From a virus, in IMG/VR virus record IMGVR_UViG_3300021373_002158, positions 1 through 28,753 of that record: a DNA stretch of 28,753 nucleotides. One strand, 5' to 3'. Position numbers and translations under genes: made by a program. The notes below the pieces were generated by a model. That model was not told where the DNA came from, searched no databases, and worked only from the letters and a program-made list of their open reading frames with translations. Below, one piece after another: positions 15,101-21,925 of this stretch (position 1 is its first letter; the number at the start of each line of letters is the position of its first letter).

Positions 15101-18100
15101 CATATGCTTCAGAAAGATTTGGAAAGGACATTCCTTCGCTACCAACTGGTTTAAGAGCATCTGATACATTAGATTTCAGACCAAGAGTTTCTGAGTTTAA
15201 TTCGACTACAAGTTCTCCTTTTGCTTTTAGTAGCAGAAACTTTGCTTCAACAGGAACTAATCCAACTCTAGTTGTAAGTCCTGGAGAAAGTTCTTTGATT
15301 GGTTATAAAAATTATCTACCAAGAAAAGATAAACTTGTTTTAGACAAACTTGGAAATCTTTCTGTAATCAAGGGAACATCTTCTCTAGATCCAAAAGAAC
15401 CAGTCAATGTCGAAGAAGCAATGGATATTGCTTCTATAGATCTCCCAGCATACTTATATGATCCAAGTGATGCTGTAATCACTCTTGTGGATAATAGAAG
15501 ATATACCATGAGAGATATTGGTAAGTTGGAGGATAGAATTGAGAATCTGGAAGTTGTTACTTCACTATCCTTACTTGAACTAAACACCAAAACTCTGCAG
15601 ATTCAGGATGCTGATGGTTTATCCAGATTCAAGAGTGGTTTCTTTGTTGATGACTTTAAGAATAATCAACTTCTAAATCTTTCAGATCCAGATTGTAATG
15701 TTGATGTTGATGTTGAAAAGAGAGAACTAAATGTACCTGTTGACTTCTATTCTTTAAAAACAAACCTAGCAGTTTCTCCATCTCTTAATGAAGATACTGT
15801 AGACTATAGAACAGATTTACCTCTCCTAGATTCAAATGTAAGAAAAACTGGAGATTTAATTACTCTAAATTATGAAGAAAGGGGATGGTTAGAACAACCA
15901 CTTGCTTCTAGAGTTGAGAATATCAACCCATTCAATATGATTGAATATAAGGGTGTTGTTAAAATTAATCCAGCATCTGACAATTGGGTTAGAAATGTTT
16001 TTGTTCCAGGTGGATCTAGAACGGAAACTGGCGGTTGGAATGGATCTTATGTAGAAAATATTTTAATTAGTAGTGCTCCCGATACTCACATGAGATCGAG
16101 AAACGTTGAGTATAGTAATAGTGGTCTTAAACCATTAACAAGATATTATGCTTTCCTCGATGGTGTAAGTGGAATTGATATTATTCCAAAACTTGTTGAA
16201 ATATCAATGGTTTCTGGAACTTTCCAAACTGGAGAAATTGTTGATGGATTTGTTGGATCTGAAAGAGTTATTTCTTTTAGAACTGCTCAACCAAATCATA
16301 AAACTGGAGCATATAATAATCCAGAAAGAACTTATACAATTAACCCATATAATAAATCAACTTCAATTGGTTCCGCATATTCCGCTTCTTCCACAATCCT
16401 CAATGTTGATACAGCATCTCTATGTGAAGAAGCACAAGGAAGATTCTTTGGTTATATCACCAACGGTGTTACTTTCGTTGGAAGATCTAGTGCTGCTGAA
16501 GCAACAGTATCAAATGTTAGAATCGTTACGGACAATTGGGGAGATTCTCAAGGTGCATTCTTTATTAGAAATCCTTTAGCATCCCCACCACCAGTAATAA
16601 GAATAACTACTGGAACAAAATCATTCAAGGTAACATCGAGTTCAACAAATGCCACTCCACTTCCCGGTAGTCTTTTAGTTTCTAGTGGAGAAACAACGTA
16701 TTCTTCCAGTGGTGTAGTTAATACATTTGCAAGAGTAACTGTACATGTAAGAACTCCACCCCCACCACCACCTCCACCACCAGCTCCCCCAAGAACACCA
16801 CCAGCTCCTAGGAGAGATCCACTTGCTCAGACATTTACTGTTGATGAAACTGGGGCATTCTTAACATCGGTCGATCTTTACTTTGGTAGTAAAGATGAAA
16901 ATGAAAAGATGGTCATTGAACTAAGAACTGTTGAACTTGGAACACCAACGAGTCAACTGGTTCAAGATTATGCTACTATTGAGGTTTATCCAGATCAAAT
17001 CACAACATCAACAGATGCTACTGTTGCTACAAACCTCAAATTCCCATCTCCAGTTTATCTACAACCAAATACAGAATATGCTCTAGTTCTTCTTGCTCCA
17101 ACATCTGATAACTATGAGACTTGGATCGCTAGAATGGGTGAGAAGACTGTTAACACACAGTCATTACCAAACCCAGAAAATGTTCTTGTAACTCGTCAGT
17201 ATCTTGGTGGAAGTTTGTTCAAATCACAAAATGGAACGATCTGGACACCAAGTCAGTTTGAAGATCTTAAATTCAAACTTTATAAGGCAAACTTTACTTC
17301 TACTTCTGGAACAGTTACATTCTATAATCCTACTCTTGGATCTGAAGATGAAAATATTCCAGCAGCAGATATTAATCCAGTTAGAACTTTACCAAGAAAG
17401 TTAAAAGTCGGAGTATCAACTGAAGAAACTGATGTTTCTGTACTTGCTACTTTAATTCCAGGAACTAAAGTTATTAAGACTGGTTCTTCTGGACCATATG
17501 GATATATCGAAAATGTTGGAAGTAAGATCGCAACTGTTAGTACTGCAAATGTTGGTTCTGGATATTCGAATGGATCATTTAATTCAGTACCTCTATATTC
17601 AATAACTGGATCTGGAAGTGGCGCAGAAGCAACTGTAGTATTTTCCTCTGGTCAACTATCATCAGCAACTATCACTTCAGTTGGTAATGGATATGCTGTT
17701 GGTGATGTTCTTGGGGTTACAACTTCTAATGTCACTAAAGGTAAGAACGCTCAAATTTCAGTCTCAACAATTGGTGGTGTTGACACTTTATACCTGACTA
17801 ATGTTCAGGGCGAATCTTTTGTAACTAATGATAATCTTCAGTATTTCAATGGATCATCAAATGTAGCACTTGGTGTTACTGTTAGAGAAAATTCCAGTGT
17901 AATGAGCAATCTTTATGATGGAAGAGTTCTTCAGATTAATGAATACAATCATGGTATGCATCAAGATACCAATAAGGTTATTATCTCCAATATTGAACCA
18001 AATACAGTACCCACTACTTTAACTGATAATCTTGGTTTAAGTGATACAACTGTTTCTGTTGCCAATACTTCAATATTTGCTACGTTTGAGGGAATATCCA

Positions 18101-19248
18101 CCACAAGAGGATATGCCAAGATTAACAATGAAATAATCTACTATAATAGTATTGGTTCTGGAACTCTTGGAATTGGATCCAGAGGAAATGATCTCCTTCT
18201 CTCTGGAACCAGACAACATAGCGTTGGAGACAGAATTTATAAGTATGAGTTAAATGGAATTTCTCTCTCAAGAATTAATACAACTCATACATTACCAAAT
18301 GATTCTACACTGAAAGAAGCAAGAGAAATTGATACCTATCATCTACAGATTGATAGATCGGATAGATCCTCTGGTGATACTCAACTCAGTTTCACCGATG
18401 AAAAATCTCTTGGTGGTACAAATGTTTCTATATCACAAAACTTCCAGTACAATGGAATTATCCCACAATATAATGTCATAACTCCTGGTCAAAATACAAC
18501 GATTAATGCCAGAATCAGAACTGTTTCTGGCACAAGTTCTGGTGGATCTGAAATATCATTTATCGACCAAGGATATGAATCAGTAGAACTCAATCAAATT
18601 AATTACTTAGATTCTACTCGTTTGGTTTGTTCGGAAGTTAATGAAGAAGAGTACCTAACAACTCTTCCTAAGAATAAGTCACTAACTGTCGATCTTACTT
18701 TGAATTCTTCGGATTCGAATTTATCACCAGTTATTGATGTACAAACAGCGTTTGTGGCTCTGGTGAGAAATAGGATTAATAATCCTATTGACAATTATCC
18801 TGGAGATTTTAGGGTTAATCAAAATTCTGATGACCCACACTCTGCAGTTTATATTTCAAACAGAGTAAACCTTAAGCAACCAGCATCTTCACTGAAGGTT
18901 ATAGTTGGTGCTTATCGTCACTCCTCTGCTGACTTTAGAGTTCTCTATAAACTCTATAAAGCAGATTCTAGTGAAATTGATCCAACTTACGAGTTGTTCC
19001 CTGGATACGATAATTTGAATGATACTGATGGTGATGGATTTGGAGACACTGTAATTGACCCAACAAAGAATAGCGGTTTACCCGATGCCTTTGTTCGAGC
19101 TAGCAGAGATGATGAGTTCTTGGAATATCAGTTCAGCGCAGAAAATCTTGACCAGTTCACTGGTTTTGTTATTAAGATTGTTATGAGTGGTACTGATGAG
19201 GCACATGCGGTTAAATTGAAAGATCTGAGGACAATAGCACTAGCATGA
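12163..19248 (+). CDS. DUF4815-type virion protein, probably baseplate/tail-fibre connector
   Basis: This 2361-residue protein begins two bases after the gp8 stop. Its N-terminus (NINPYYDDFDPSDNFYRVLF, then FPVQARELTTLQSILQDQIE) is the hallmark of the DUF4815 family of phage virion proteins. I place it in the baseplate because it stands where T4 has genes 9-12, none of which is recognisable here. A proline-rich linker (nine prolines in a row at residues 1532-1540, continuing to about 1550) separates two halves. The second half opens with DPLAQTFTVDETGAFLTSVD, a segment typical of phage fibre and baseplate proteins. It then carries two GSGY-type repeats (about 1790-1847) and an 'RG' module (about 1957-2027). 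Near the end, DTDGDGFGD (2287-2295) resembles a calcium-binding loop. Its stop overlaps the next start in ATGA. Precise function is inferred from position. Confidence 0.82.
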   Translation: MPQKTNLNINPYYDDFDPSDNFYRVLFKPGFPVQARELTTLQSILQDQIESFGSHIFKEGSMVIPGSITYDPQYYAVKLNSDHLGIDVSLYIKQLVGKTLQGQTTGITAKVVNFLLPPTKDVESATLFVKYVDSDSDFQFTPFGDGELLITLDDVTYGNTTINSGDTVASLIDSDATAIGAAVGITPGVYFIRGTFVNVDEDTLIVTPFTNNPSFRVGLQIKEEIVNVGIDTSLYDNAKGFSNFAAPGADRLKISTILTQKELTDFDDKDFVEIIRLDNGEIKKLQDKSQYSIIKDYFAKRTFEESGDYSVDNFNIQVTNSLNDRISNEGLYLDTQKTEQGNDPSDDLMCVKVSAGKAYVRGYDVDLVGTTILDVEKPRDVQSVSSSLVPFDMGNRLKLNNVTGTPVIGVDNNSNTVDLNNQRTSGSSAGTGTTIGTARVYSFGTADNSFSSDSSEWDLYLFDIQTYTILSLNESTLAADCPETSFIRGLSSGASGYTVGSPSGADITISQTSGTFIVGEQILINESRSLTRSVKSVKVYNAEDIKSVFQRSSDLGLETNFVGDTVLQRYTPDKFTITDKLQINNTGIATCPGKTFTGIRSDAIIRYQIAGLTDETFNRVQSVSSDGTTLQLATVPTISGVCDGSFPTTEVLTTFSVGRPQIGNTEEAYLYAPISASNVSSVDLSSSNLLVSKQITGQSTDSAGSLTINVSSTGISSAFFESFDAERYSVFYSNGTIEDLTDDQFTLSSNATVLTLTGLTPSQSSNVTVNVSVKKNSIQNKTKNYVRSQKLTIDKVSSGVSTSISGLTTSNYYGLRVDDREISLNVPDVANVIAVYESLDSGSPVLDKLTFVSGLSLDTASILGEKIIGQESGAVAQLATRLSSTQIEFVYLNSNKFTVGETVNFEESNITSNIVAISFGNYQNLTNSFDLNKGQKDQYYDYSRIVRKKSSQTPSRKLLVVYNCYQVPSNDNGDVYTANSYASERFGKDIPSLPTGLRASDTLDFRPRVSEFNSTTSSPFAFSSRNFASTGTNPTLVVSPGESSLIGYKNYLPRKDKLVLDKLGNLSVIKGTSSLDPKEPVNVEEAMDIASIDLPAYLYDPSDAVITLVDNRRYTMRDIGKLEDRIENLEVVTSLSLLELNTKTLQIQDADGLSRFKSGFFVDDFKNNQLLNLSDPDCNVDVDVEKRELNVPVDFYSLKTNLAVSPSLNEDTVDYRTDLPLLDSNVRKTGDLITLNYEERGWLEQPLASRVENINPFNMIEYKGVVKINPASDNWVRNVFVPGGSRTETGGWNGSYVENILISSAPDTHMRSRNVEYSNSGLKPLTRYYAFLDGVSGIDIIPKLVEISMVSGTFQTGEIVDGFVGSERVISFRTAQPNHKTGAYNNPERTYTINPYNKSTSIGSAYSASSTILNVDTASLCEEAQGRFFGYITNGVTFVGRSSAAEATVSNVRIVTDNWGDSQGAFFIRNPLASPPPVIRITTGTKSFKVTSSSTNATPLPGSLLVSSGETTYSSSGVVNTFARVTVHVRTPPPPPPPPPAPPRTPPAPRRDPLAQTFTVDETGAFLTSVDLYFGSKDENEKMVIELRTVELGTPTSQLVQDYATIEVYPDQITTSTDATVATNLKFPSPVYLQPNTEYALVLLAPTSDNYETWIARMGEKTVNTQSLPNPENVLVTRQYLGGSLFKSQNGTIWTPSQFEDLKFKLYKANFTSTSGTVTFYNPTLGSEDENIPAADINPVRTLPRKLKVGVSTEETDVSVLATLIPGTKVIKTGSSGPYGYIENVGSKIATVSTANVGSGYSNGSFNSVPLYSITGSGSGAEATVVFSSGQLSSATITSVGNGYAVGDVLGVTTSNVTKGKNAQISVSTIGGVDTLYLTNVQGESFVTNDNLQYFNGSSNVALGVTVRENSSVMSNLYDGRVLQINEYNHGMHQDTNKVIISNIEPNTVPTTLTDNLGLSDTTVSVANTSIFATFEGISTTRGYAKINNEIIYYNSIGSGTLGIGSRGNDLLLSGTRQHSVGDRIYKYELNGISLSRINTTHTLPNDSTLKEAREIDTYHLQIDRSDRSSGDTQLSFTDEKSLGGTNVSISQNFQYNGIIPQYNVITPGQNTTINARIRTVSGTSSGGSEISFIDQGYESVELNQINYLDSTRLVCSEVNEEEYLTTLPKNKSLTVDLTLNSSDSNLSPVIDVQTAFVALVRNRINNPIDNYPGDFRVNQNSDDPHSAVYISNRVNLKQPASSLKVIVGAYRHSSADFRVLYKLYKADSSEIDPTYELFPGYDNLNDTDGDGFGDTVIDPTKNSGLPDAFVRASRDDEFLEYQFSAENLDQFTGFVIKIVMSGTDEAHAVKLKDLRTIALA
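16747..16818 (+). repeat. Proline-rich linker within the DUF4815-type protein
   Basis: This CCA/CCC/CCT-rich tract encodes VRTPPPPPPPPPAPPRTPP and a following APRRDP. Such runs form stiff polyproline II rods, and here it appears to hinge the N-terminal half of the protein to a fibre-like second half. At DNA level it is a low-complexity C/A-rich stretch that stands out from the AT-rich background and is a plausible site of slippage or recombination. Confidence 0.8.
17530..17700 (+). repeat. 'GSGY' repeat pair in DUF4815-type protein
   Basis: The segment encodes TANVGSGYSNGSFNSVPLYS, ITGSGSGAEATVVFSSGQLS and TITSVGNGYAVGD. The Gly-x-Gly-Tyr turn followed by a 'G-S-G-A-x-A-x-V' strand matches the arrays in gp14, gp8 and the giant protein. 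Confidence 0.75.
18031..18240 (+). repeat. 'RG' module, copy in DUF4815-type protein
   Basis: The segment encodes GLSDTTVSVANTSIFATFEG, then AKINNEIIYYNSIGSGTLGI and GSRGNDLLLSGTRQHSVGD. It keeps the I-N-N-E-x-x-Y strand, the R-G pair and the H-x-x-G-D end of the module seen in the giant protein and gp15. Confidence 0.6.
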
Positions 19249-19445
19249 TTCCAGTAGAAGGACACAAAAATCTTTTCCGAGATGAAAAGTCTGGTGCTAT
19301 TGTTAATATCGATACACACGGTTACTCACAATATATTAAAATGAAAAATGAAAAACAAAAGCAAAGAGAGGAACTCGATCAAATAAAGAATGATATTGAC
19401 GAGATTAAATCACTACTAAAGGAGATTATTAATGGATCCAAATGA
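19245..19445 (+). CDS. Small conserved cyanophage protein with C-terminal coiled coil
   Basis: This 66-residue protein has its ATG overlapping the upstream stop (ATGA), indicating translational coupling. The N-terminal part (IPVEGHKNLFRDEKSGAIVN) is a compact segment of a type I recognise from cyanomyoviruses. The second half (about residues 27-62) is strongly charged with hydrophobic residues at heptad-like spacing (L, I, I, I, LL, I), predicting a coiled coil. No catalytic motif is seen. It is probably a minor virion or assembly protein, judging only from its position between baseplate and fibre genes. The function is unknown. Confidence 0.8.
   Translation: MIPVEGHKNLFRDEKSGAIVNIDTHGYSQYIKMKNEKQKQREELDQIKNDIDEIKSLLKEIINGSK
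19418..19425 (+). promoter_or_regulatory. Strong ribosome binding site for the 56-residue gene
   Basis: AAAGGAGA lies six bases before the ATG at 19432, inside the end of the upstream frame. Most starts in this window have weak or no Shine-Dalgarno sequence, so this good match decides the start of an otherwise easily missed small gene. Confidence 0.7.
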
Positions 19446-19602
19446 AATTACTCTAGAGAGTATTAATAAAATGTTTGAATATGAAAAGCATGTTCGTCTT
19501 ATAGAAGATCTGAATTTTGAAGAACTCCAAAATTTTGCTAAACTTTATTGCAAGTTATACCTTAGGCAACAAGAAGTTGTTGCATCCCTGGGTGTAAGTT
19601 GA
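19432..19602 (+). CDS. 56-residue helical protein with NblA-like pattern
   Basis: The frame starts MDPNEITLESINKMFEYE and ends at TGA 19600-19602. It overlaps the preceding gene by 14 bases in another frame. AAAGGAGA at 19418-19425, six bases before the ATG, is one of the best ribosome binding sites in the window, which supports a real gene. The sequence predicts two helices: ITLESINKMFEYEKHVRLIE, and after a short turn, FEELQNFAKLYCKLYLRQQE. Size (NblA proteins are about 55-65 residues), the L-x-L/T-L-E start, the central Val, the K-LY pair in helix 2 and the R-Q/E near the end recall NblA, the adaptor that delivers phycobilisomes to Clp protease. Small NblA genes are known in some cyanophages. 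The similarity is by eye and short, so the gene is well supported but the NblA assignment is tentative. Confidence 0.75.
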   Translation: MDPNEITLESINKMFEYEKHVRLIEDLNFEELQNFAKLYCKLYLRQQEVVASLGVS

Positions 19603-19603
19603 G

Positions 19604-19611
19604 TATAAATA
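19604..19611 (+). promoter_or_regulatory. T4-type late promoter (TATAAATA)
   Basis: A perfect TATAAATA begins two bases after the TGA of the 56-residue gene, in the only sizeable intergenic gap. It is placed to transcribe the 78-residue protein, the fibre-like protein and the neck genes. The identical octamer precedes gp8. Confidence 0.7.
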
Positions 19612-19631
19612 TATTTTAGATCCTGATGTTG

Positions 19632-19662
19632 TATAAATCTCGTGGTTATGTGGGTATAAAAC
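19632..19662 (+). promoter_or_regulatory. Two additional degenerate late-promoter-like boxes
   Basis: TATAAATC (19632-19639) and TATAAAAC (19655-19662) follow the perfect box at spacings of 28 and 23 bases. Each differs from TATAAATA at one or two 3' positions. T4 late promoters tolerate little variation there, so these could be weak promoters, remnants, or chance in AT-rich DNA. Rest of the 19603-19681 gap: no hairpin terminator seen; CGGGAG at 19666-19671 is the likely ribosome binding site of the next gene. Confidence 0.4.
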
Positions 19663-19681
19663 TTGCGGGAGTCACTATCTA

Positions 19682-19918
19682 ATGGCAGATATAAAAGTCA
19701 GAGTTGGTCAAAAAAATGCAGTAAAGGTTATATCATCTTTGGCTGGAGCACAAGCTCTTTCTTTGCCAGAACTTACTGATGTGGATTCCAATTCTTTTGC
19801 TAATTTATATGATGGAATGGTTCTTGTTTATAATGCATCTATCAATAAGTGGCAAGCAACATTAGAATTAACTCCAGGAAATACTCAGAATCTAGACATT
19901 AATGGGGGGACCTTTTAG
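19682..19918 (+). CDS. Small virion-associated protein upstream of fibre gene (78 aa)
   Basis: The ATG follows CGGGAG by ten bases, downstream of the late promoter cluster. The N-terminus (MADIKVRVGQKNAVKVISSL) is a motif I know from small cyanomyovirus proteins in this position. The middle, LPELTDVDSNSFANLYDGMV, leads to LVYNASINKWQATLEL, resembling the 'DGxVLxYNxxxxKW' segments found in phage tail-fibre proteins. Its TAG overlaps the GTG of the next gene (TAGTG), so the two are probably translated together and may form a complex. The exact role is unknown; a fibre-base or fibre-trimerisation part is a guess. Confidence 0.78.
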   Translation: MADIKVRVGQKNAVKVISSLAGAQALSLPELTDVDSNSFANLYDGMVLVYNASINKWQATLELTPGNTQNLDINGGTF

Positions 19919-21069
19919 TGGCTAGTATAATCAGAGTTAAAAGGTCTACAGGTACAACAGCACCCACTTCATTATATTATGGCGAATTAGCATATACTGA
20001 TGGTTTAGCTCTCACTGCTAATGGTGGTGGTAGACTTTTTGTTGGTGACCAAAACGAAATACCAAGAGAAGTTGGTGGTAGATATTATACAGATATGTTC
20101 CTCGAGCCTGGAAAGGTTGCGGGACAAGAAAATAAAACAACTCCAGCAAATGGATTTGTTGCTATTCTTGATGAAAACAGAAAAGTTGATGAATGGAATG
20201 TTGATGGATACTTAAACGTAACCGGAGTTTCAACTTTTATCGGGACGGTAAATGTTGAGGGAGAATCATTCTTTGGTAATGTTGGTATATCTTCAGATCT
20301 TATAAGAACAGTCTCAGGAGATACACTTTATATTGATCCATATCCGGATGGATTGAACAATCAAGGAACGGTCGTTATTAAGGGTAATCTCCAGGTTGAT
20401 GGAGACACTACAGCAATAAATTCTACAGAAGTATTTGTAGATGATGTAATCCTTAAACTTGGTGATGTCAATAAGGTAAGAACAGTTGTTGGAGAAAACG
20501 CAACATCTGGAGTATCTACAATTAGATTAGATTCTGTATTAAATTTAAATCAAGATGATGTAGTAACTGGATCATCAAACTTATCATTATCTGGTCTAAC
20601 AACTATTACCAGTGTTGATACAAATAATAATATCATTACAATACAAGATACTATTATTGGATCTGGTATTAGCACAGAAACACAATTAACAATAACCAGT
20701 GGATATGATACTAATACCGATAGAGGTATTTCTTACGATTATAACACTGGTATAGGTACAGCAAATAATAAGACTGGTTTCTTTGGTTATGATGATAGCA
20801 CTGGTCGTTGGACTTACATCCCAGATGCCACTATCACAAATAGTGTTGTATCCGGAACAAAAGGTGAGTTAGATCTTGGTGCTGCTTATTTTGATTGGGC
20901 AGTATCTGGAATACATACTAGAGGATCTGCTTATTTTGATACCAACGGTAAACTAATAAGCACATTATCACCAGAAGTTGGATACGCAATGACTTCTAAT
21001 TTTGTTTTAACAACAGACGCTTCAAATGTTCCTGTTTGGACCAGCGTTTTAGACGGAGGATCTTATTAA
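19918..21069 (+). CDS. Tail-fibre-like virion protein (383 aa)
   Basis: The GTG start at 19918 shares its G with the upstream TAG stop. The N-terminus (IIRVKRSTGTTAPTSLYYGE) with LAYTDG and RLFVGD is the common opening of phage appendage proteins, in which each fibre begins with a 'LxxGELAYT...LFVGD' fold. Further on, VIKGNLQVDGDTTAINSTEV and DVILKLGD form the 'GNLxVxGxTTxINST' repeat typical of trimeric fibres. The C-terminal part (GAAYFDWAVSGIHTRGSAYF and VLTTDASNVPVWTSVLDGG) also fits a fibre. It sits where T4 has gene 12 and wac, without sequence likeness to either that I can see. I infer a short fibre or collar appendage. Confidence 0.75.
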   Translation: MASIIRVKRSTGTTAPTSLYYGELAYTDGLALTANGGGRLFVGDQNEIPREVGGRYYTDMFLEPGKVAGQENKTTPANGFVAILDENRKVDEWNVDGYLNVTGVSTFIGTVNVEGESFFGNVGISSDLIRTVSGDTLYIDPYPDGLNNQGTVVIKGNLQVDGDTTAINSTEVFVDDVILKLGDVNKVRTVVGENATSGVSTIRLDSVLNLNQDDVVTGSSNLSLSGLTTITSVDTNNNIITIQDTIIGSGISTETQLTITSGYDTNTDRGISYDYNTGIGTANNKTGFFGYDDSTGRWTYIPDATITNSVVSGTKGELDLGAAYFDWAVSGIHTRGSAYFDTNGKLISTLSPEVGYAMTSNFVLTTDASNVPVWTSVLDGGSY

Positions 21070-21070
21070 A

Positions 21071-21925
21071 ATGGCAAAACCAAATAGTAGACAAACACTA
21101 ATTGATTACTGTCTCAGGAGGTTGGGTGCTCCCGTCTTGGAAATTAATATTGATGATGATCAGATTGATGATCTAGTTGATGATGCTCTTCAGTATTTCC
21201 ACGAAAGACACTTTGATGGTGTCGAAAGAATGTTTTTGAAGTATAAAGTTAGTGCCGATGATATTGCTAGAGGAACCGCAAAATATAGTGGTGGATCATT
21301 CACACCAAATGCTGGTATTGTAACAACCACAGGCATTTCTACTACATCATACGGTACAAATACATTCAACTTTTACGAAAATTCAAATTACATCCAAGTT
21401 CCAGACTCAGTAATAGGAATTGAAAAAATATTCAAGTTTGACACTAGTTCTATTTCTGGTGGAATGTTTAGTATTAAGTATCAGTTATTCTTGAATGATC
21501 TTTACTATTTCAATTCGGTTGAATTGCTTCAATATTCTATGGTTAAGTCATATCTAGAAGATATTGACTTCCTTTTAACAACAGATAAGCAAATTCGTTT
21601 TAACAAGAGACAAAATAGATTGTATTTGGATATTGATTGGGGAGCACAATCAGAAAATGATTTCTTTGTTATAGACTGCTACAGAATTTTAGATCCTAAT
21701 GATTTTACAAGTGTATATAATGATAGTTTTGTGAAAAAGTATTTAACTGCTCTCATGAAGAGACAGTGGGGTCAAAATCTAATTAAGTTTAGAGGTGTTA
21801 AACTTCCTGGTGGAATTGAATTGAATGGAAGAGAAATATATGAAGATGCTGAAAGAGAGTTAGAGCAAATCCGTGAAAGAATGACCATGGATTATGAATT
21901 ACCACCTTACGACTTTATTGGATAA
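21071..21925 (+). CDS. 13: Neck protein gp13
   Basis: This 284-residue protein matches T4 gp13 (309 residues), which together with gp14 forms the neck that closes the filled head and provides the docking site for the tail. The N-terminal RQTLIDYCLRRLGAPVLEIN and IDDDQIDDLVDDALQYFHER fit the family pattern, and the C-terminus ends in YELPPYDFIG. A Shine-Dalgarno-like GGAGGA (21055-21060) lies within the end of the fibre-like gene. The start follows the upstream stop by one base, and the TAA overlaps the gp14 ATG (TAATG). A short Gly/Thr-rich loop around residues 75-98 (IVTTTGISTTSYGTN) looks like a small insertion of the window's repeat style. Confidence 0.93.
   Translation: MAKPNSRQTLIDYCLRRLGAPVLEINIDDDQIDDLVDDALQYFHERHFDGVERMFLKYKVSADDIARGTAKYSGGSFTPNAGIVTTTGISTTSYGTNTFNFYENSNYIQVPDSVIGIEKIFKFDTSSISGGMFSIKYQLFLNDLYYFNSVELLQYSMVKSYLEDIDFLLTTDKQIRFNKRQNRLYLDIDWGAQSENDFFVIDCYRILDPNDFTSVYNDSFVKKYLTALMKRQWGQNLIKFRGVKLPGGIELNGREIYEDAERELEQIRERMTMDYELPPYDFIG

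Noticed and set aside
16169-16579. A 136-codon Leu/Gln-rich + strand frame inside the DUF4815 gene
   Set aside because: It is a +1 shadow of AT-rich coding DNA with low-complexity Leu/Ile/Gln composition, whereas the main frame is uninterrupted and carries recognisable sequence through the region.
19603-19681. tRNA, small RNA or terminator in the main intergenic gap
   Set aside because: No cloverleaf, no stable GC-rich hairpin followed by T residues, and the gap is fully accounted for by promoter boxes and a ribosome binding site.
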